Source: Neptunomonas marina
GTDB lineage: Bacteria; Pseudomonadota; Gammaproteobacteria; Pseudomonadales; Balneatricaceae
Assembly: GCF_004005935.1 (NCBI RefSeq)
Contig: NZ_SACQ01000001.1
Coordinates: 186,001-250,000 of the forward strand
DNA length: 64,000 nt
Direction: 5' to 3'
Every line of letters begins with the position of its first letter. Position 1 is the stretch's first letter. Shown in pieces: positions 8,691 to 16,659 of this stretch. The position numbers and the translations under genes were made by a program. Under the pieces are notes generated by a model. That model worked only from the letters and a program-made list of their open reading frames with translations, did no database searches and was not told the origin of the DNA.

Positions 8691-9399
8691 AACATGCTTT
8701 GTTACTGTTGAAGGGCTTTCGATTAAAGTCATTTTCTCTAGGCGCAAAACGGCAACCATCGAAGTAAGGCATGGTGAAGCGCTAGCGCGTGTACCGCTGC
8801 GTACCCCTGCAGCTTGGCTCATCCACTTCCTTACTCAGCGTGCTGGGTGGGTAAGGGAACACCTTGCCCAGCAGCAAGTTCTACTTACAGAGCACACTAT
8901 TAACCCTTGGGAAGCGCGATGCCTTCCTTATCTAGGCCAAAGTCTGCCGCTTCAGGTAGTTGCTGGCGCTCGCGCATCATCAGCAACCTTAACCGACGAG
9001 CACCTCGTGATCTCGTTAGGACGACGCAGTACCAAAGTGCCAGAGCAGTTAACGAATGAATTGACTAAGCTATGGTTAAAAGAGCAAGCAAACGATTATC
9101 TTAGTGAGCGGTTGGACTACTGGTCGGCAGTCATGAAGCTGCAGCCTAGCGAGCTTAAAGTCGCAAACTTCAAATCGAGCTGGGGACAGTGTAACTCACG
9201 TGGGCGAATCGCGCTCAATTGGCACCTGATGATGGCGCCGCCAGAGGTGATCGATTATGTGGTGATTCATGAGTTGGCGCATCTCGAAGAGATGAACCAC
9301 TCTGCTCGTTTTTGGGCACTTGTTCATCGCCACTGTCATCATGTTGACCAGAGCCGGGCGTTTCTTCGTGAGCGTGGTGTTTGGTTGCAATGGCGATAG
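8677..9399 (+). CDS. YgjP-like (SprT/WLM-type) zinc metallopeptidase-family protein
   Basis: 240 residues from GTG 8677, which overlaps the end of tgpA by 14 bp; no in-frame ATG gives a better start. The HEXXH zinc motif is HELAH at residues 198-202, followed by a third ligand in NHSARFW, as in the YgjP/DUF45 family. The upstream SSWGQCNSRGRIALNWHL segment is also typical. No signal peptide is seen, so it is probably cytoplasmic. Family biochemistry is poorly known. Overlap with tgpA suggests coupled translation and a place in the same process. Confidence 0.88.
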   Translation: MPQPKTCFVTVEGLSIKVIFSRRKTATIEVRHGEALARVPLRTPAAWLIHFLTQRAGWVREHLAQQQVLLTEHTINPWEARCLPYLGQSLPLQVVAGARASSATLTDEHLVISLGRRSTKVPEQLTNELTKLWLKEQANDYLSERLDYWSAVMKLQPSELKVANFKSSWGQCNSRGRIALNWHLMMAPPEVIDYVVIHELAHLEEMNHSARFWALVHRHCHHVDQSRAFLRERGVWLQWR

Positions 9400-9549
9400 A
9401 GATCAATAACTTGGTCGATTTGTCTCTTTTTGGATTCAGTTTTATCTTTTCGAACCCTAACATCAAGCTATTACGCTGAGAGCTTCTATACTGAAAGGAA
9501 AGTTGCTTAAAGCCAACAAACAATAATTATACGTAGTAGGGATGTAGCA

Positions 9550-11343
9550 ATGAGTTTATACACGGCAGTTGAGCAAGCGCTGTTCAATTCGTTAACGAAA
9601 AAGATTGTTGGTAACGTCGTTTTCCTTCTTCTCCCCCACCTTGTGCTCCTAGGAGTAGGCTTCTACTACTCTGCCGAGATCGTCAGTATCGCCACTGAAA
9701 GTGTGCTCGATGAGGGCGCAAAAAGTGCGCTGTTAACGTTATCGAGCGAATTGTGGGTTATTGCGAGCGTTACTGTGGTTGTAGCGGTTCTTTCGGGTAT
9801 CTTTACCATCTTTTTTATGCGTCATCTTTTCTTGCGTCCAGTGCGCGCCATCACTGATGTTTTAAGCCAAATTAGCGATAAGGATGGCGATATTTCGGTG
9901 ACGTTGCCTGAGTATACCTACGATGAAATCTCGGAGATGGCGAGCAGCTATAACCGTTTCTCTGATAGCTTGAAAAAGATGATCTCAGAGTCCCGCCGCC
10001 GCAGTGTGAGCGTTGCACTCAGTGCAACACGCTTGAAGAAAGCGTTGGTAGGTGCCTCGGGCAAAGTGTCGCAGCAGGAAGAGAAAGCTCAGTTGGTGTT
10101 CCAAGCGAGCCAGGAGTCGACGGTCGCCATTGATGAGGTGGCCAACAGCACCATGATGATTAGCACTCAAACCGATACCAATATGGAAGAGGTGCGCTCG
10201 TCAGGTGATGAGCTAATGAAAGTCCTTGAGCAGGTACGTTCAATACGCAATCTGGTGAATAATTTCCAATCAACGGTTTCTCAATTAAGTGAGAACTCGG
10301 CAAATGTCACGCAGATCCTATCGATGGTGCAAGATTTTTCAGACCAAACCAATTTGCTGGCTTTGAACGCATCGATCGAAGCTGCGCGTGCAGGTGAAGC
10401 GGGGCGCGGTTTTGCGGTGGTGGCTGATGAGGTCCGCTCGCTATCGCAGAAAGTCAGCTCAGCGACGAGTGAGATTGATAAAAATATTTCACAAATGGCC
10501 ACGCTGGTACAAACCACGCGCAGCAGTGCTGAAGATATTCAGCAGTATGTTCACAACACCGAGGGCTTTATCGAGTCGACCAACCAGCAGTTTGTAAAAC
10601 TCGTGGGCGATTTTGAGCAGGTGAATAGCCAACTTTCGGGCATTAGCGCGGCGATTGATGAGTTGGCATACAGCAACAAGCAATCCCACGAAAATGTCTC
10701 TGAAATTGCCAGTATTGCGCACGAGATCAAACATGAAGTTGATGAGTCTGTTGAGCACTCTGACAAGCTAGAAGTTGCAACCGAAGAGACTCAAGAACTG
10801 CTATCTCGCTTTATCATAGGCTTTGGTGGTTTTGAGTCGATGATTATGGCTGGACGAAGCTGGTCGAAACAAACAAGTGACGCTATTCAGGCGTTGGCGC
10901 ATCAGGGCTTGAATGTGTTTGATGTGCAGTATCGCCGTACTAATGAAGGTGTTGAGCCTGCAAAGTTTGACCTCAGCTACACCGATGCTTACGAAGCGGC
11001 GTTACAGCCTCTGTTTGACCGCTTTATCTCTGAGCGCCCAGAGTTTATTTATGCGATCGCGGTGGATAAAAATGGCTATGCGCCTGCTCACCACCAGAAG
11101 GTATCTAACCCTATCACCGGCGATTTTTCGGTAGACAATCTTAAGAGTCGTCACCGTCGGATCTTTGCGGGGAACCGTGCGGAGATCCGCCGTGCTCAAA
11201 ATACCTCGCCGTTTTTACTTCAGACTTTTATTCGTGATACGGGCGAAGTGTTGAACGATTTATCGATCCCCATTTATGTTGATGGTAAACACTGGGGCGC
11301 TTTGATCATGGGCTTCAACCCAGAAACATTGTTGGAGGAGTAG
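9550..11343 (+). CDS. Methyl-accepting chemotaxis protein with C-terminal PDC/Cache-like domain
   Basis: 597 residues. Two membrane helices (about 20-40 and 70-92) enclose only some 30 residues outside, so there is no periplasmic sensor. A HAMP segment (about 92-146) and the signalling hairpin follow, with its tip around [28 protein letters not shown] written here in two overlapping pieces: [20 protein letters not shown] and [10 protein letters not shown] (about 264-290). After the coiled coil, residues about 425-597 form an extra domain ending in [18 protein letters not shown], which resembles the PDC sensors found at the C-terminus of some receptors. Sensing is therefore probably cytoplasmic. 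GGGAT-rich RBS precedes ATG 9550. Ligand unknown. Confidence 0.88.
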   Translation: MSLYTAVEQALFNSLTKKIVGNVVFLLLPHLVLLGVGFYYSAEIVSIATESVLDEGAKSALLTLSSELWVIASVTVVVAVLSGIFTIFFMRHLFLRPVRAITDVLSQISDKDGDISVTLPEYTYDEISEMASSYNRFSDSLKKMISESRRRSVSVALSATRLKKALVGASGKVSQQEEKAQLVFQASQESTVAIDEVANSTMMISTQTDTNMEEVRSSGDELMKVLEQVRSIRNLVNNFQSTVSQLSENSANVTQILSMVQDFSDQTNLLALNASIEAARAGEAGRGFAVVADEVRSLSQKVSSATSEIDKNISQMATLVQTTRSSAEDIQQYVHNTEGFIESTNQQFVKLVGDFEQVNSQLSGISAAIDELAYSNKQSHENVSEIASIAHEIKHEVDESVEHSDKLEVATEETQELLSRFIIGFGGFESMIMAGRSWSKQTSDAIQALAHQGLNVFDVQYRRTNEGVEPAKFDLSYTDAYEAALQPLFDRFISERPEFIYAIAVDKNGYAPAHHQKVSNPITGDFSVDNLKSRHRRIFAGNRAEIRRAQNTSPFLLQTFIRDTGEVLNDLSIPIYVDGKHWGALIMGFNPETLLEE

Positions 11344-11367
11344 CCCGAGTCTTGCGATAGCTGATAT

Positions 11368-11398
11368 AAAAAAGCCGGCATTGAGTGCCGGCTTTTTT
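11368..11398. terminator. Bidirectional intrinsic terminator
   Basis: A 13-bp perfect stem (AAAAAAGCCGGCA / TGCCGGCTTTTTT) with a TTGAG loop lies between the convergent chemoreceptor and double-receiver genes; the A- and T-runs serve both directions. Confidence 0.92.
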
Positions 11399-11411
11399 GT
11401 GGAGTGATCGG

Positions 11412-12215
11412 TTACAGGTCCGAGTCGAAAACGAGCTTTTCGATCAGCTGTTTCATCATGTCGTAGGAGAGCGGTTTAGATATCAGCGCCGAGACTCCTG
11501 CTGCTTGTATCGCGGCCAGTTGACTCTCATTTTGTTCTGATGTCACCATCATAATCGGAATGGTTGGCTGATCATCGCTAGCGCGGATATGTTCAACCAT
11601 CTCTTTGCCGTCAACATTGGGCATATTGTAATCAGAGACAATTAAGTCGAAACGCTCTTGCTCCAGTAAAGCGAGTCCTTGAGCGCCGTCTTCTGCTTCA
11701 ACAATCGATTCGATCCCGATATTCGTCAGAATCTGATTGAGGTACTTGCGCGCGAACTTACTATCATCCACAAGCAAAACGCGCAGGTTCTCATACTCCG
11801 ATGTATCGCGGTCAGTGATCTCATCTTTGTCACAGATATAGTGCAGCGTGCTTTGCAGCGCTTTGCGAAAATCGTTCTCATCAAACGGCTTGGGAAGAAT
11901 TGCAATGGCCCCGGCCTGGCGAATGGGCTCTAGGTAGCGATAGTGTGTTTCCGACGAGATCAGTAGAAAGGTGATATCAGAGAGTTCTGCCTGCTCTCGC
12001 ATTTGCGTCACGACTTCTGTGCCCGTCATATCGGGAAGGTGCATAGCGGATAGCACAAGGTCGGGCGTTTGCTGCTGCATGGCTGTGATGGCAGCGGCTC
12101 CCTCTTCAAACTCGTCGATGTTAACAATACCCAGTGCTTTCAAGCGATTAACAATAATGCCGCGCTGCATATTGGATGGCTCGATCACTAATACAAAGAG
12201 ATCTTCCAGCGTCAT
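11412..12215 (-). CDS. Double receiver-domain response regulator, first receiver degenerate
   Basis: 267 residues made of two CheY-like receivers and no output domain. The second (about 145-265) is complete: acidic pair Asp150-Asp151, phosphoacceptor Asp195 (DLIVSDYNMP), Thr in MMVTSEQ and Lys in LISKPLS. The first (about 5-125) has IEP instead of the DD pair, and Ala57 (DLVLSAMHLP) where the phosphorylated Asp should be; its switch Lys (LPKPF) remains. So only the second half should be phosphorylated. It is convergent with the chemoreceptor gene, which hints at chemotaxis-type signalling, but the partner kinase is not in the window. Confidence 0.88.
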   Translation of the reverse strand: MTLEDLFVLVIEPSNMQRGIIVNRLKALGIVNIDEFEEGAAAITAMQQQTPDLVLSAMHLPDMTGTEVVTQMREQAELSDITFLLISSETHYRYLEPIRQAGAIAILPKPFDENDFRKALQSTLHYICDKDEITDRDTSEYENLRVLLVDDSKFARKYLNQILTNIGIESIVEAEDGAQGLALLEQERFDLIVSDYNMPNVDGKEMVEHIRASDDQPTIPIMMVTSEQNESQLAAIQAAGVSALISKPLSYDMMKQLIEKLVFDSDL

Positions 12216-12402
12216 AAGGATGCTCTCATTTAGCGTTTACATGTGTTAATCAGTTTAACACCTGATCTCCAGATCTGCTGGAATCTGGCCATTTTTTTGA
12301 CCGCGGTGGCAATAATACTGGCCCATGTAAAGGCGTAAGCACTATTATGGTTCGCTAATTTAGCTAAGTGGTTTGAGCTGTCATGCAGTTTTGGAGTTAT
12401 CG

Positions 12403-13584
12403 ATGAATCGCAGTGTTGTTCTGTTGTCCCTGTGCCAAGCGCTATTAGGAACCGGAAATATTCTGTTAGTCGCTGTAACAGGGCTTATCGGGCAGAGCCT
12501 AGCGCCGAGTAGTTCTATGATCACCTTGCCAGTGGCCATGCAGTTTGTCGGCTTAATGCTGGCAACCATTCCAGCGTCGCTAATCATGCAAAAAATAGGT
12601 CGCCGCAACGGCTTTTATCTAGGGAATAGTATCGGTATTGGTGGTGCTGTACTTGCCTCGATGGCGCTAATGAGCGAGCAGTTTTACCTATTCTGTGTTG
12701 GAACCTTATGTCTAGGTGTAGGGATTGGTTTTGGCACTCTGTACCGTTTTGCAGCTGTTGAAGCGTGCGAGCCGGCGCAAAAGAACCGAGCTATCTCACT
12801 TGTCATGTTAGGGGGAGTGCTCGCGGCGCTGATCGGCCCTGCATTGGCTGTTCAGAGTCGTGATTGGGTGCAAGGCTATGACTTTGTTGGCTCGTTTGTG
12901 GGTTTAATGGGGCTCTATATTTTGGCGTTGCTGCTTCTGACCGGCGTAAAAATTCCGAAACCCGCTGTGAGTGTGAGGAGCCAAGCCACCGCTCGGCCAC
13001 TGATAGAGATCGTTTCACAGCCTATATTCGTGGTTGCTGTTGTTGCGGGCATGACCAGTTATGCGGTAATGAACCTATTAATGACGGCAACCCCGTTAGC
13101 GATGGCAAGGTGTGGCTTTTCGTTCCCTCAGACAACGTGGGTGATCGAGTGGCATGTGTTAGGGATGTTCTTACCCTCTTTTTTCACAGGGCGCTTAATT
13201 CAGCGCTTTGGTGCTGTGAACTTAATGCAATGTGGTGGCGCGTTGCTGCTTTTATGCACAGCGATCAATCTTAATGGCCAGTCCGAATGGCACTTTTGGT
13301 GTGCGCTAGTCGCTTTGGGTGTGGGTTGGAACTTTATGTTTATCAGCGCAACGAGTTTAGTTACCAGTACGTATCGTGAGTCAGAACGAGCAAAAACGCA
13401 GGCGACGAATGAGTTTCTTGTCTTTGGTATGGTCACGCTCTCAGCCATGTTGACCGGTTGGCTTGAAGCAACGGTGGGATGGCAAACAATGAACTGGATG
13501 ATGGTGCCTATTGTAGCGTGGGCGATGCTTGTGATCGCTATTTTTTCGCGCAAGATGACGAGTCGCGCAGAATGTGTAAGTTAG
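12403..13584 (+). CDS. Major facilitator superfamily transporter
   Basis: 393 residues from ATG 12403, with GGAG 6 nt upstream; an in-frame start at 12373 lacks an RBS. The sequence is hydrophobic throughout, with about twelve membrane helices in two halves separated by a polar loop near residues 190-205. The loop after helix 2 has QKIGRRNGF, the usual MFS cytoplasmic motif. It is an inner-membrane secondary transporter. No feature tells the substrate; the closest look is to small MFS proteins annotated as general effluxers. It is divergent from the double-receiver gene. Confidence 0.85.
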   Translation: MNRSVVLLSLCQALLGTGNILLVAVTGLIGQSLAPSSSMITLPVAMQFVGLMLATIPASLIMQKIGRRNGFYLGNSIGIGGAVLASMALMSEQFYLFCVGTLCLGVGIGFGTLYRFAAVEACEPAQKNRAISLVMLGGVLAALIGPALAVQSRDWVQGYDFVGSFVGLMGLYILALLLLTGVKIPKPAVSVRSQATARPLIEIVSQPIFVVAVVAGMTSYAVMNLLMTATPLAMARCGFSFPQTTWVIEWHVLGMFLPSFFTGRLIQRFGAVNLMQCGGALLLLCTAINLNGQSEWHFWCALVALGVGWNFMFISATSLVTSTYRESERAKTQATNEFLVFGMVTLSAMLTGWLEATVGWQTMNWMMVPIVAWAMLVIAIFSRKMTSRAECVS

Positions 13585-13637
13585 TGATCGTTATTGGAGT
13601 GTGTAGTCAACGTATTTTGCATAGCTGAGCCCTGCTT

Positions 13638-13679
13638 AGCTCTCCCGCCGGTGAGGTACTTGTTGGGCGAGAGAGCTAT
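13638..13679. repeat. Inverted repeat between convergent genes
   Basis: Arms TAGCTCTCCCGCC (13638-13650) and GGCGAGAGAGCTA (13667-13679) pair over 13 positions with one mismatch around a 16-nt loop. It lies between the convergent MFS and acyltransferase genes, so it may end transcription, but no T-run follows on either strand. It also marks the edge of an AT-rich patch. Confidence 0.5.
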
Positions 13680-13733
13680 TCTACAGAGCGCGCGGTTAGA
13701 TAGGTATATCAGAGAGCTTCGTTGAGAAAGTCT

Positions 13734-14825
13734 TCACGAGAGTTTGAAGTGCTTAGCCAATAAATTATTAAAAAACACCGTATATAGACCTTTTCGTTTC
13801 TCTGTGATGTTACTGATCATGAAGATTAAAGTAGGCACTATAATCCAGCAAAAAACTATACTCATAACGGGGTTTGAGCTGTATGGGAAAACAGCTGATA
13901 TGAAGTAAAGCATTGGCATATGGTAAAGATATAGTGAGAAAGTATGGGATGAGGCTTCTTTTATAAGCTGCTCTGCTTTTTGGCTTATTGCAAAGAAATT
14001 GGATTTTTTAGTGAGGTGATAGCCACTAAATATGTGTGCAGTTACAAAAAAAGCAAGAATATAATCAGAAGCAAACTTTTCTGCAGGTTCTAATAAAAGT
14101 TGATAAAATCCCGGTCCAATAATGCTTTGAGAGAAGCCATTGATTAGGTCTTGCGCATTATCTGTTGAGAATAATGCGATACCTACCACAGAGAGAATAA
14201 AGATTGATAGCGATTGGTGCAGAGTGAGTGAATAAGCGTTGAGCTTTTTAAAGCAGAATACACCGGCCAGCCATATAGGAAGGTAGAGTAATATGCTTAG
14301 CCCCATAACCAGTGTGATCAACGCGAGTAGGGCAATGCGAGACTTTCCTTTTGTATAAACTAATACACCGAAAAATATGTAATAAAGAACTTCGTAGCCT
14401 AATGACCAATATGGAAGATTTGAAAGTATTGGAGTTGCAATCCAGCTTTGATTAGTGAACGTTAAAGCTGAAAATAACGTTAATAATGGGTTTGGTTTTT
14501 CTTCGCCTAGCGAGTAGAATGCCTCAGGATTTAGTGATTGGCCTACGTAATAAAGCACCGCAGTAATAATAATGGCGGGGATGGCGACAGAATATATTCG
14601 CGATAATCGACTTATTGTGTATTTTTGGGCATTTTCTTTTCTATCAAATACAACATAAGAAATAACGAAGCCAGATAAAACAAAAAATATAACGACAGCT
14701 TCATGGCCAAAGCCCGATAATTGCCAAAGCCATCCGCCTGCAAAGGCAGGCACATGTGATATGAAAACAGCGATTGCCGCTGAAAACCTTACTAAATCCA
14801 AATATACAGAAAATTGTCTATTCAT
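13734..14825 (-). CDS. Acyltransferase-3 (OafA/YrhL-type) integral membrane protein
   Basis: 363 residues from ATG 14825; a longer frame to 14885 exists, but MNRQFSVYLDLVRF is the normal N-terminus of the family. About ten membrane helices. The catalytic-type His is in VFISHVPAF (about residue 24) and the loop TISRLSRIYSVAIPA carries the conserved RxxR. The family O-acetylates lipopolysaccharide, capsule or other envelope glycans at the inner membrane. The gene is visibly AT-rich and uses A/T-ending codons, unlike its neighbours, so it was probably acquired by transfer. Terminal domains seen in longer OafA proteins are absent. Confidence 0.85.
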   Translation of the reverse strand: MNRQFSVYLDLVRFSAAIAVFISHVPAFAGGWLWQLSGFGHEAVVIFFVLSGFVISYVVFDRKENAQKYTISRLSRIYSVAIPAIIITAVLYYVGQSLNPEAFYSLGEEKPNPLLTLFSALTFTNQSWIATPILSNLPYWSLGYEVLYYIFFGVLVYTKGKSRIALLALITLVMGLSILLYLPIWLAGVFCFKKLNAYSLTLHQSLSIFILSVVGIALFSTDNAQDLINGFSQSIIGPGFYQLLLEPAEKFASDYILAFFVTAHIFSGYHLTKKSNFFAISQKAEQLIKEASSHTFSLYLYHMPMLYFISAVFPYSSNPVMSIVFCWIIVPTLIFMISNITEKRKGLYTVFFNNLLAKHFKLS

Positions 14826-14838
14826 AGAAAGATTAAGC

Positions 14839-14943
14839 TTACCTACCAAACACACGCGAAAAAGGTCGTCGTTTAAGCGAACCAAACGGCACTTTTTTCA
14901 TGGCTTCATAGAAGCGTTGCTGCGTTGTGTTACTACTTATCAT
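14839..14943 (-). CDS. Possible 34-residue small ORF upstream of the acyltransferase
   Basis: ATG 14943 is preceded by GTAGG at about 8 nt and the frame runs 34 codons, ending 13 bp before the acyltransferase start. The product is basic (FYEAMKKVPFGSLKRRPF) with no membrane segment. Translation through it could feed the acyltransferase start, whose own GGTAGGTAAG site overlaps its last codons. I do not recognise it, and it may be chance. Confidence 0.3.
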   Translation of the reverse strand: MISSNTTQQRFYEAMKKVPFGSLKRRPFSRVFGR

Positions 14944-15259
14944 TAAGCCTACCTACTTCTTGGGCTGGCCAAAATGGAGATAGAAAACGCGATCTTGATC
15001 ATCTCATAGAATTGCTTTCTAAAGAGTGAACTTAAGCCTATACAGCCAAATTACCCTCTCTGCTTAGTCCTAGCGCCGACTCTAACCTAGCTGCGTGTGC
15101 ATTAGCGTTAGCTGGCGATCACTCCTAGCCTGATTGTACGGGAAATAGCATAGAAAGTCGGAAAAGTTATCAGTTCTCGTTGTGTTTATTCAGTTAAAGT
15201 GAGATCAGTGATCGTGGCTTTTGCTAGACATCATGGTCGCGGCAGTGGATTGAGTTGAT
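14944..15259. other. 316-bp stretch without a recognisable gene
   Basis: Lies between the acyltransferase unit and the LysR gene ending at 15260, both on the minus strand. Frames are short on both strands and no RNA or hairpin with a T-run is evident. It may hold the promoter of the acyltransferase unit. Confidence 0.6.
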
Positions 15260-16141
15260 CTACTGATCCAATAGATTTTTCAGTTCTGCGACAAGCCACT
15301 GCATCGCAGGGCCGGATGTTCGTGATTTTGTTACAACAAGGTCGGCAGGTGCAGCCCACGTTTTATAGTCTAGGGCTAAATCAATGGTGTGTAATTCGTT
15401 GTTGCCTAAACCTTCCGCAGCGATCGGTTGAGGCAGGTAGCCCCAACCAACCCCTGCAGCAATGAGCTCTCGCATTTGGTAAAAGCTATCTGCCCACCAA
15501 GTTTTTGGTGACATGGGAGGTAACAGCTGCAGCACTTGTTGTGACTGGCTGCGCATCACAACTTCGCGGTGTAAAAGTAGGTCAGATAAGTCTAGGTCGG
15601 ATGCTAAGGCAAGCGGGTGCTGCGGGTCGCATACGGCGACAAATGGCACATAACCAATAAGATAGATCTTTAGCGCACTTTTCAGTGCCACATCTGAAAA
15701 CACTAAACCTATATCAAGGCGCTCATTTTGCAGGAGCTCGTGAATGTCTGGGCTGGCGCACTCTAAAAGCTCAAGCTCAGTATTTGGAAAGGTATCGGAG
15801 AAGCGCTTGAGTGTACTCCATAATCGTGGGTAGCTCAGTGCACTGTCCACTGCCACTCGAATGAGAGGTTCTTCCGCTTTATTGACCGCTACCACGGCTG
15901 ATTCGAATTCAGCGGCTTGCATCAATATGGCACGAGCTTGCGGTAGTAAACGCTTACCATCGCTGGTAAGCGAGGGGATGCGAGTGGAGCGATCAAATAA
16001 CGTCACGTTGAGATCGAGTTCTAGATTAGCGATGCCTTGGCTAATCGCTGATTGCGCTTTGCCCAGTTTGCGGGCGCAAGCAGAGAAAGAGCCGGTCTCA
16101 ACAACGGTAATAAAGAGATGGATTTGATCAAGGCTCAACAT
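15260..16141 (-). CDS. LysR-family regulator, AceR-like, divergent from a PACE efflux gene
   Basis: 293 residues with an N-terminal helix-turn-helix (about residues 5-62, GSFSACARKLGKAQSAISQGI) and an effector domain. Its gene is divergent from the PACE transporter with an 83-bp gap containing a TATAC-TATT-GTATA palindrome. In Acinetobacter the PACE gene aceI is controlled by a LysR protein, AceR, in the same arrangement; that is established for Acinetobacter and inferred here. The likely inducer is a diamine or biocide-like cation. Confidence 0.82.
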   Translation of the reverse strand: MLSLDQIHLFITVVETGSFSACARKLGKAQSAISQGIANLELDLNVTLFDRSTRIPSLTSDGKRLLPQARAILMQAAEFESAVVAVNKAEEPLIRVAVDSALSYPRLWSTLKRFSDTFPNTELELLECASPDIHELLQNERLDIGLVFSDVALKSALKIYLIGYVPFVAVCDPQHPLALASDLDLSDLLLHREVVMRSQSQQVLQLLPPMSPKTWWADSFYQMRELIAAGVGWGYLPQPIAAEGLGNNELHTIDLALDYKTWAAPADLVVTKSRTSGPAMQWLVAELKNLLDQ

Positions 16142-16168
16142 ATCACATAACCTGATAGTAACTAACTT

Positions 16169-16182
16169 TATACTATTGTATA
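16169..16182. promoter_or_regulatory. Candidate LysR operator for the PACE efflux gene
   Basis: A perfect 14-bp palindrome (TATAC-TATT-GTATA) in the 83-bp divergent region, 42 bp before the PACE start and 27 bp before the LysR start. Confidence 0.45.
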
Positions 16183-16224
16183 TCTAGATAGAATCGACGC
16201 CAGTTTCTTACTGGAGGTTTTTCA

Positions 16225-16659
16225 ATGTCTGTGATGGAGCGTATTTTTCACACGCTGTTATTTGAGGCCATTGCGCTGCTGCTGTTTGTTCTTTTAGCTG
16301 GCGTAGTGACTCAAGGTGACTCTGCCACCTTAGCGGGGCTGGGTATCGGCATGTCTTTGCTAGCGATGATGATTAACTTTATCTATAACTGGGTATTCGA
16401 CCACGTGGCCGGTGCTGATCGTGCGGTCCGTGGGCTGAAGCTACGGCTACTTCATGCAGGGTTGTTTGAACTAAGTTTAATGGCGGTTTCACTACCTGTA
16501 TTGATGTACGTGTTAAAGATGGATTTTTGGTCGGTATTGGTTTTGGATCTTGGCATGGTGGTCTTCTTCTTGGTGTATGCCTTTGTGTTCAACTGGTCAT
16601 ACGACCTGATTCGCCAACGCGTGCGCTCCGATAGCCCTGCTACGCTGGGGGAGTGTTAA
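16225..16659 (+). CDS. PACE-family multidrug/biocide efflux transporter
   Basis: 144 residues with four membrane helices in two tandem pairs (bacterial transmembrane pair domains). The first helix has RIFHTLLFEAIALLL with Glu14 at the position of the proton-coupling Glu15 of AceI; NFIYNWVFD and FVFNWSYDLI end helices 2 and 4, the duplicated family signature. GGAGG lies 8 nt upstream of ATG 16225. The family exports chlorhexidine, acriflavine and short diamines by proton antiport. The divergent LysR gene is its probable regulator. Its stop overlaps the end of the convergent ptsP by 4 bp. Confidence 0.9.
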   Translation: MSVMERIFHTLLFEAIALLLFVLLAGVVTQGDSATLAGLGIGMSLLAMMINFIYNWVFDHVAGADRAVRGLKLRLLHAGLFELSLMAVSLPVLMYVLKMDFWSVLVLDLGMVVFFLVYAFVFNWSYDLIRQRVRSDSPATLGEC

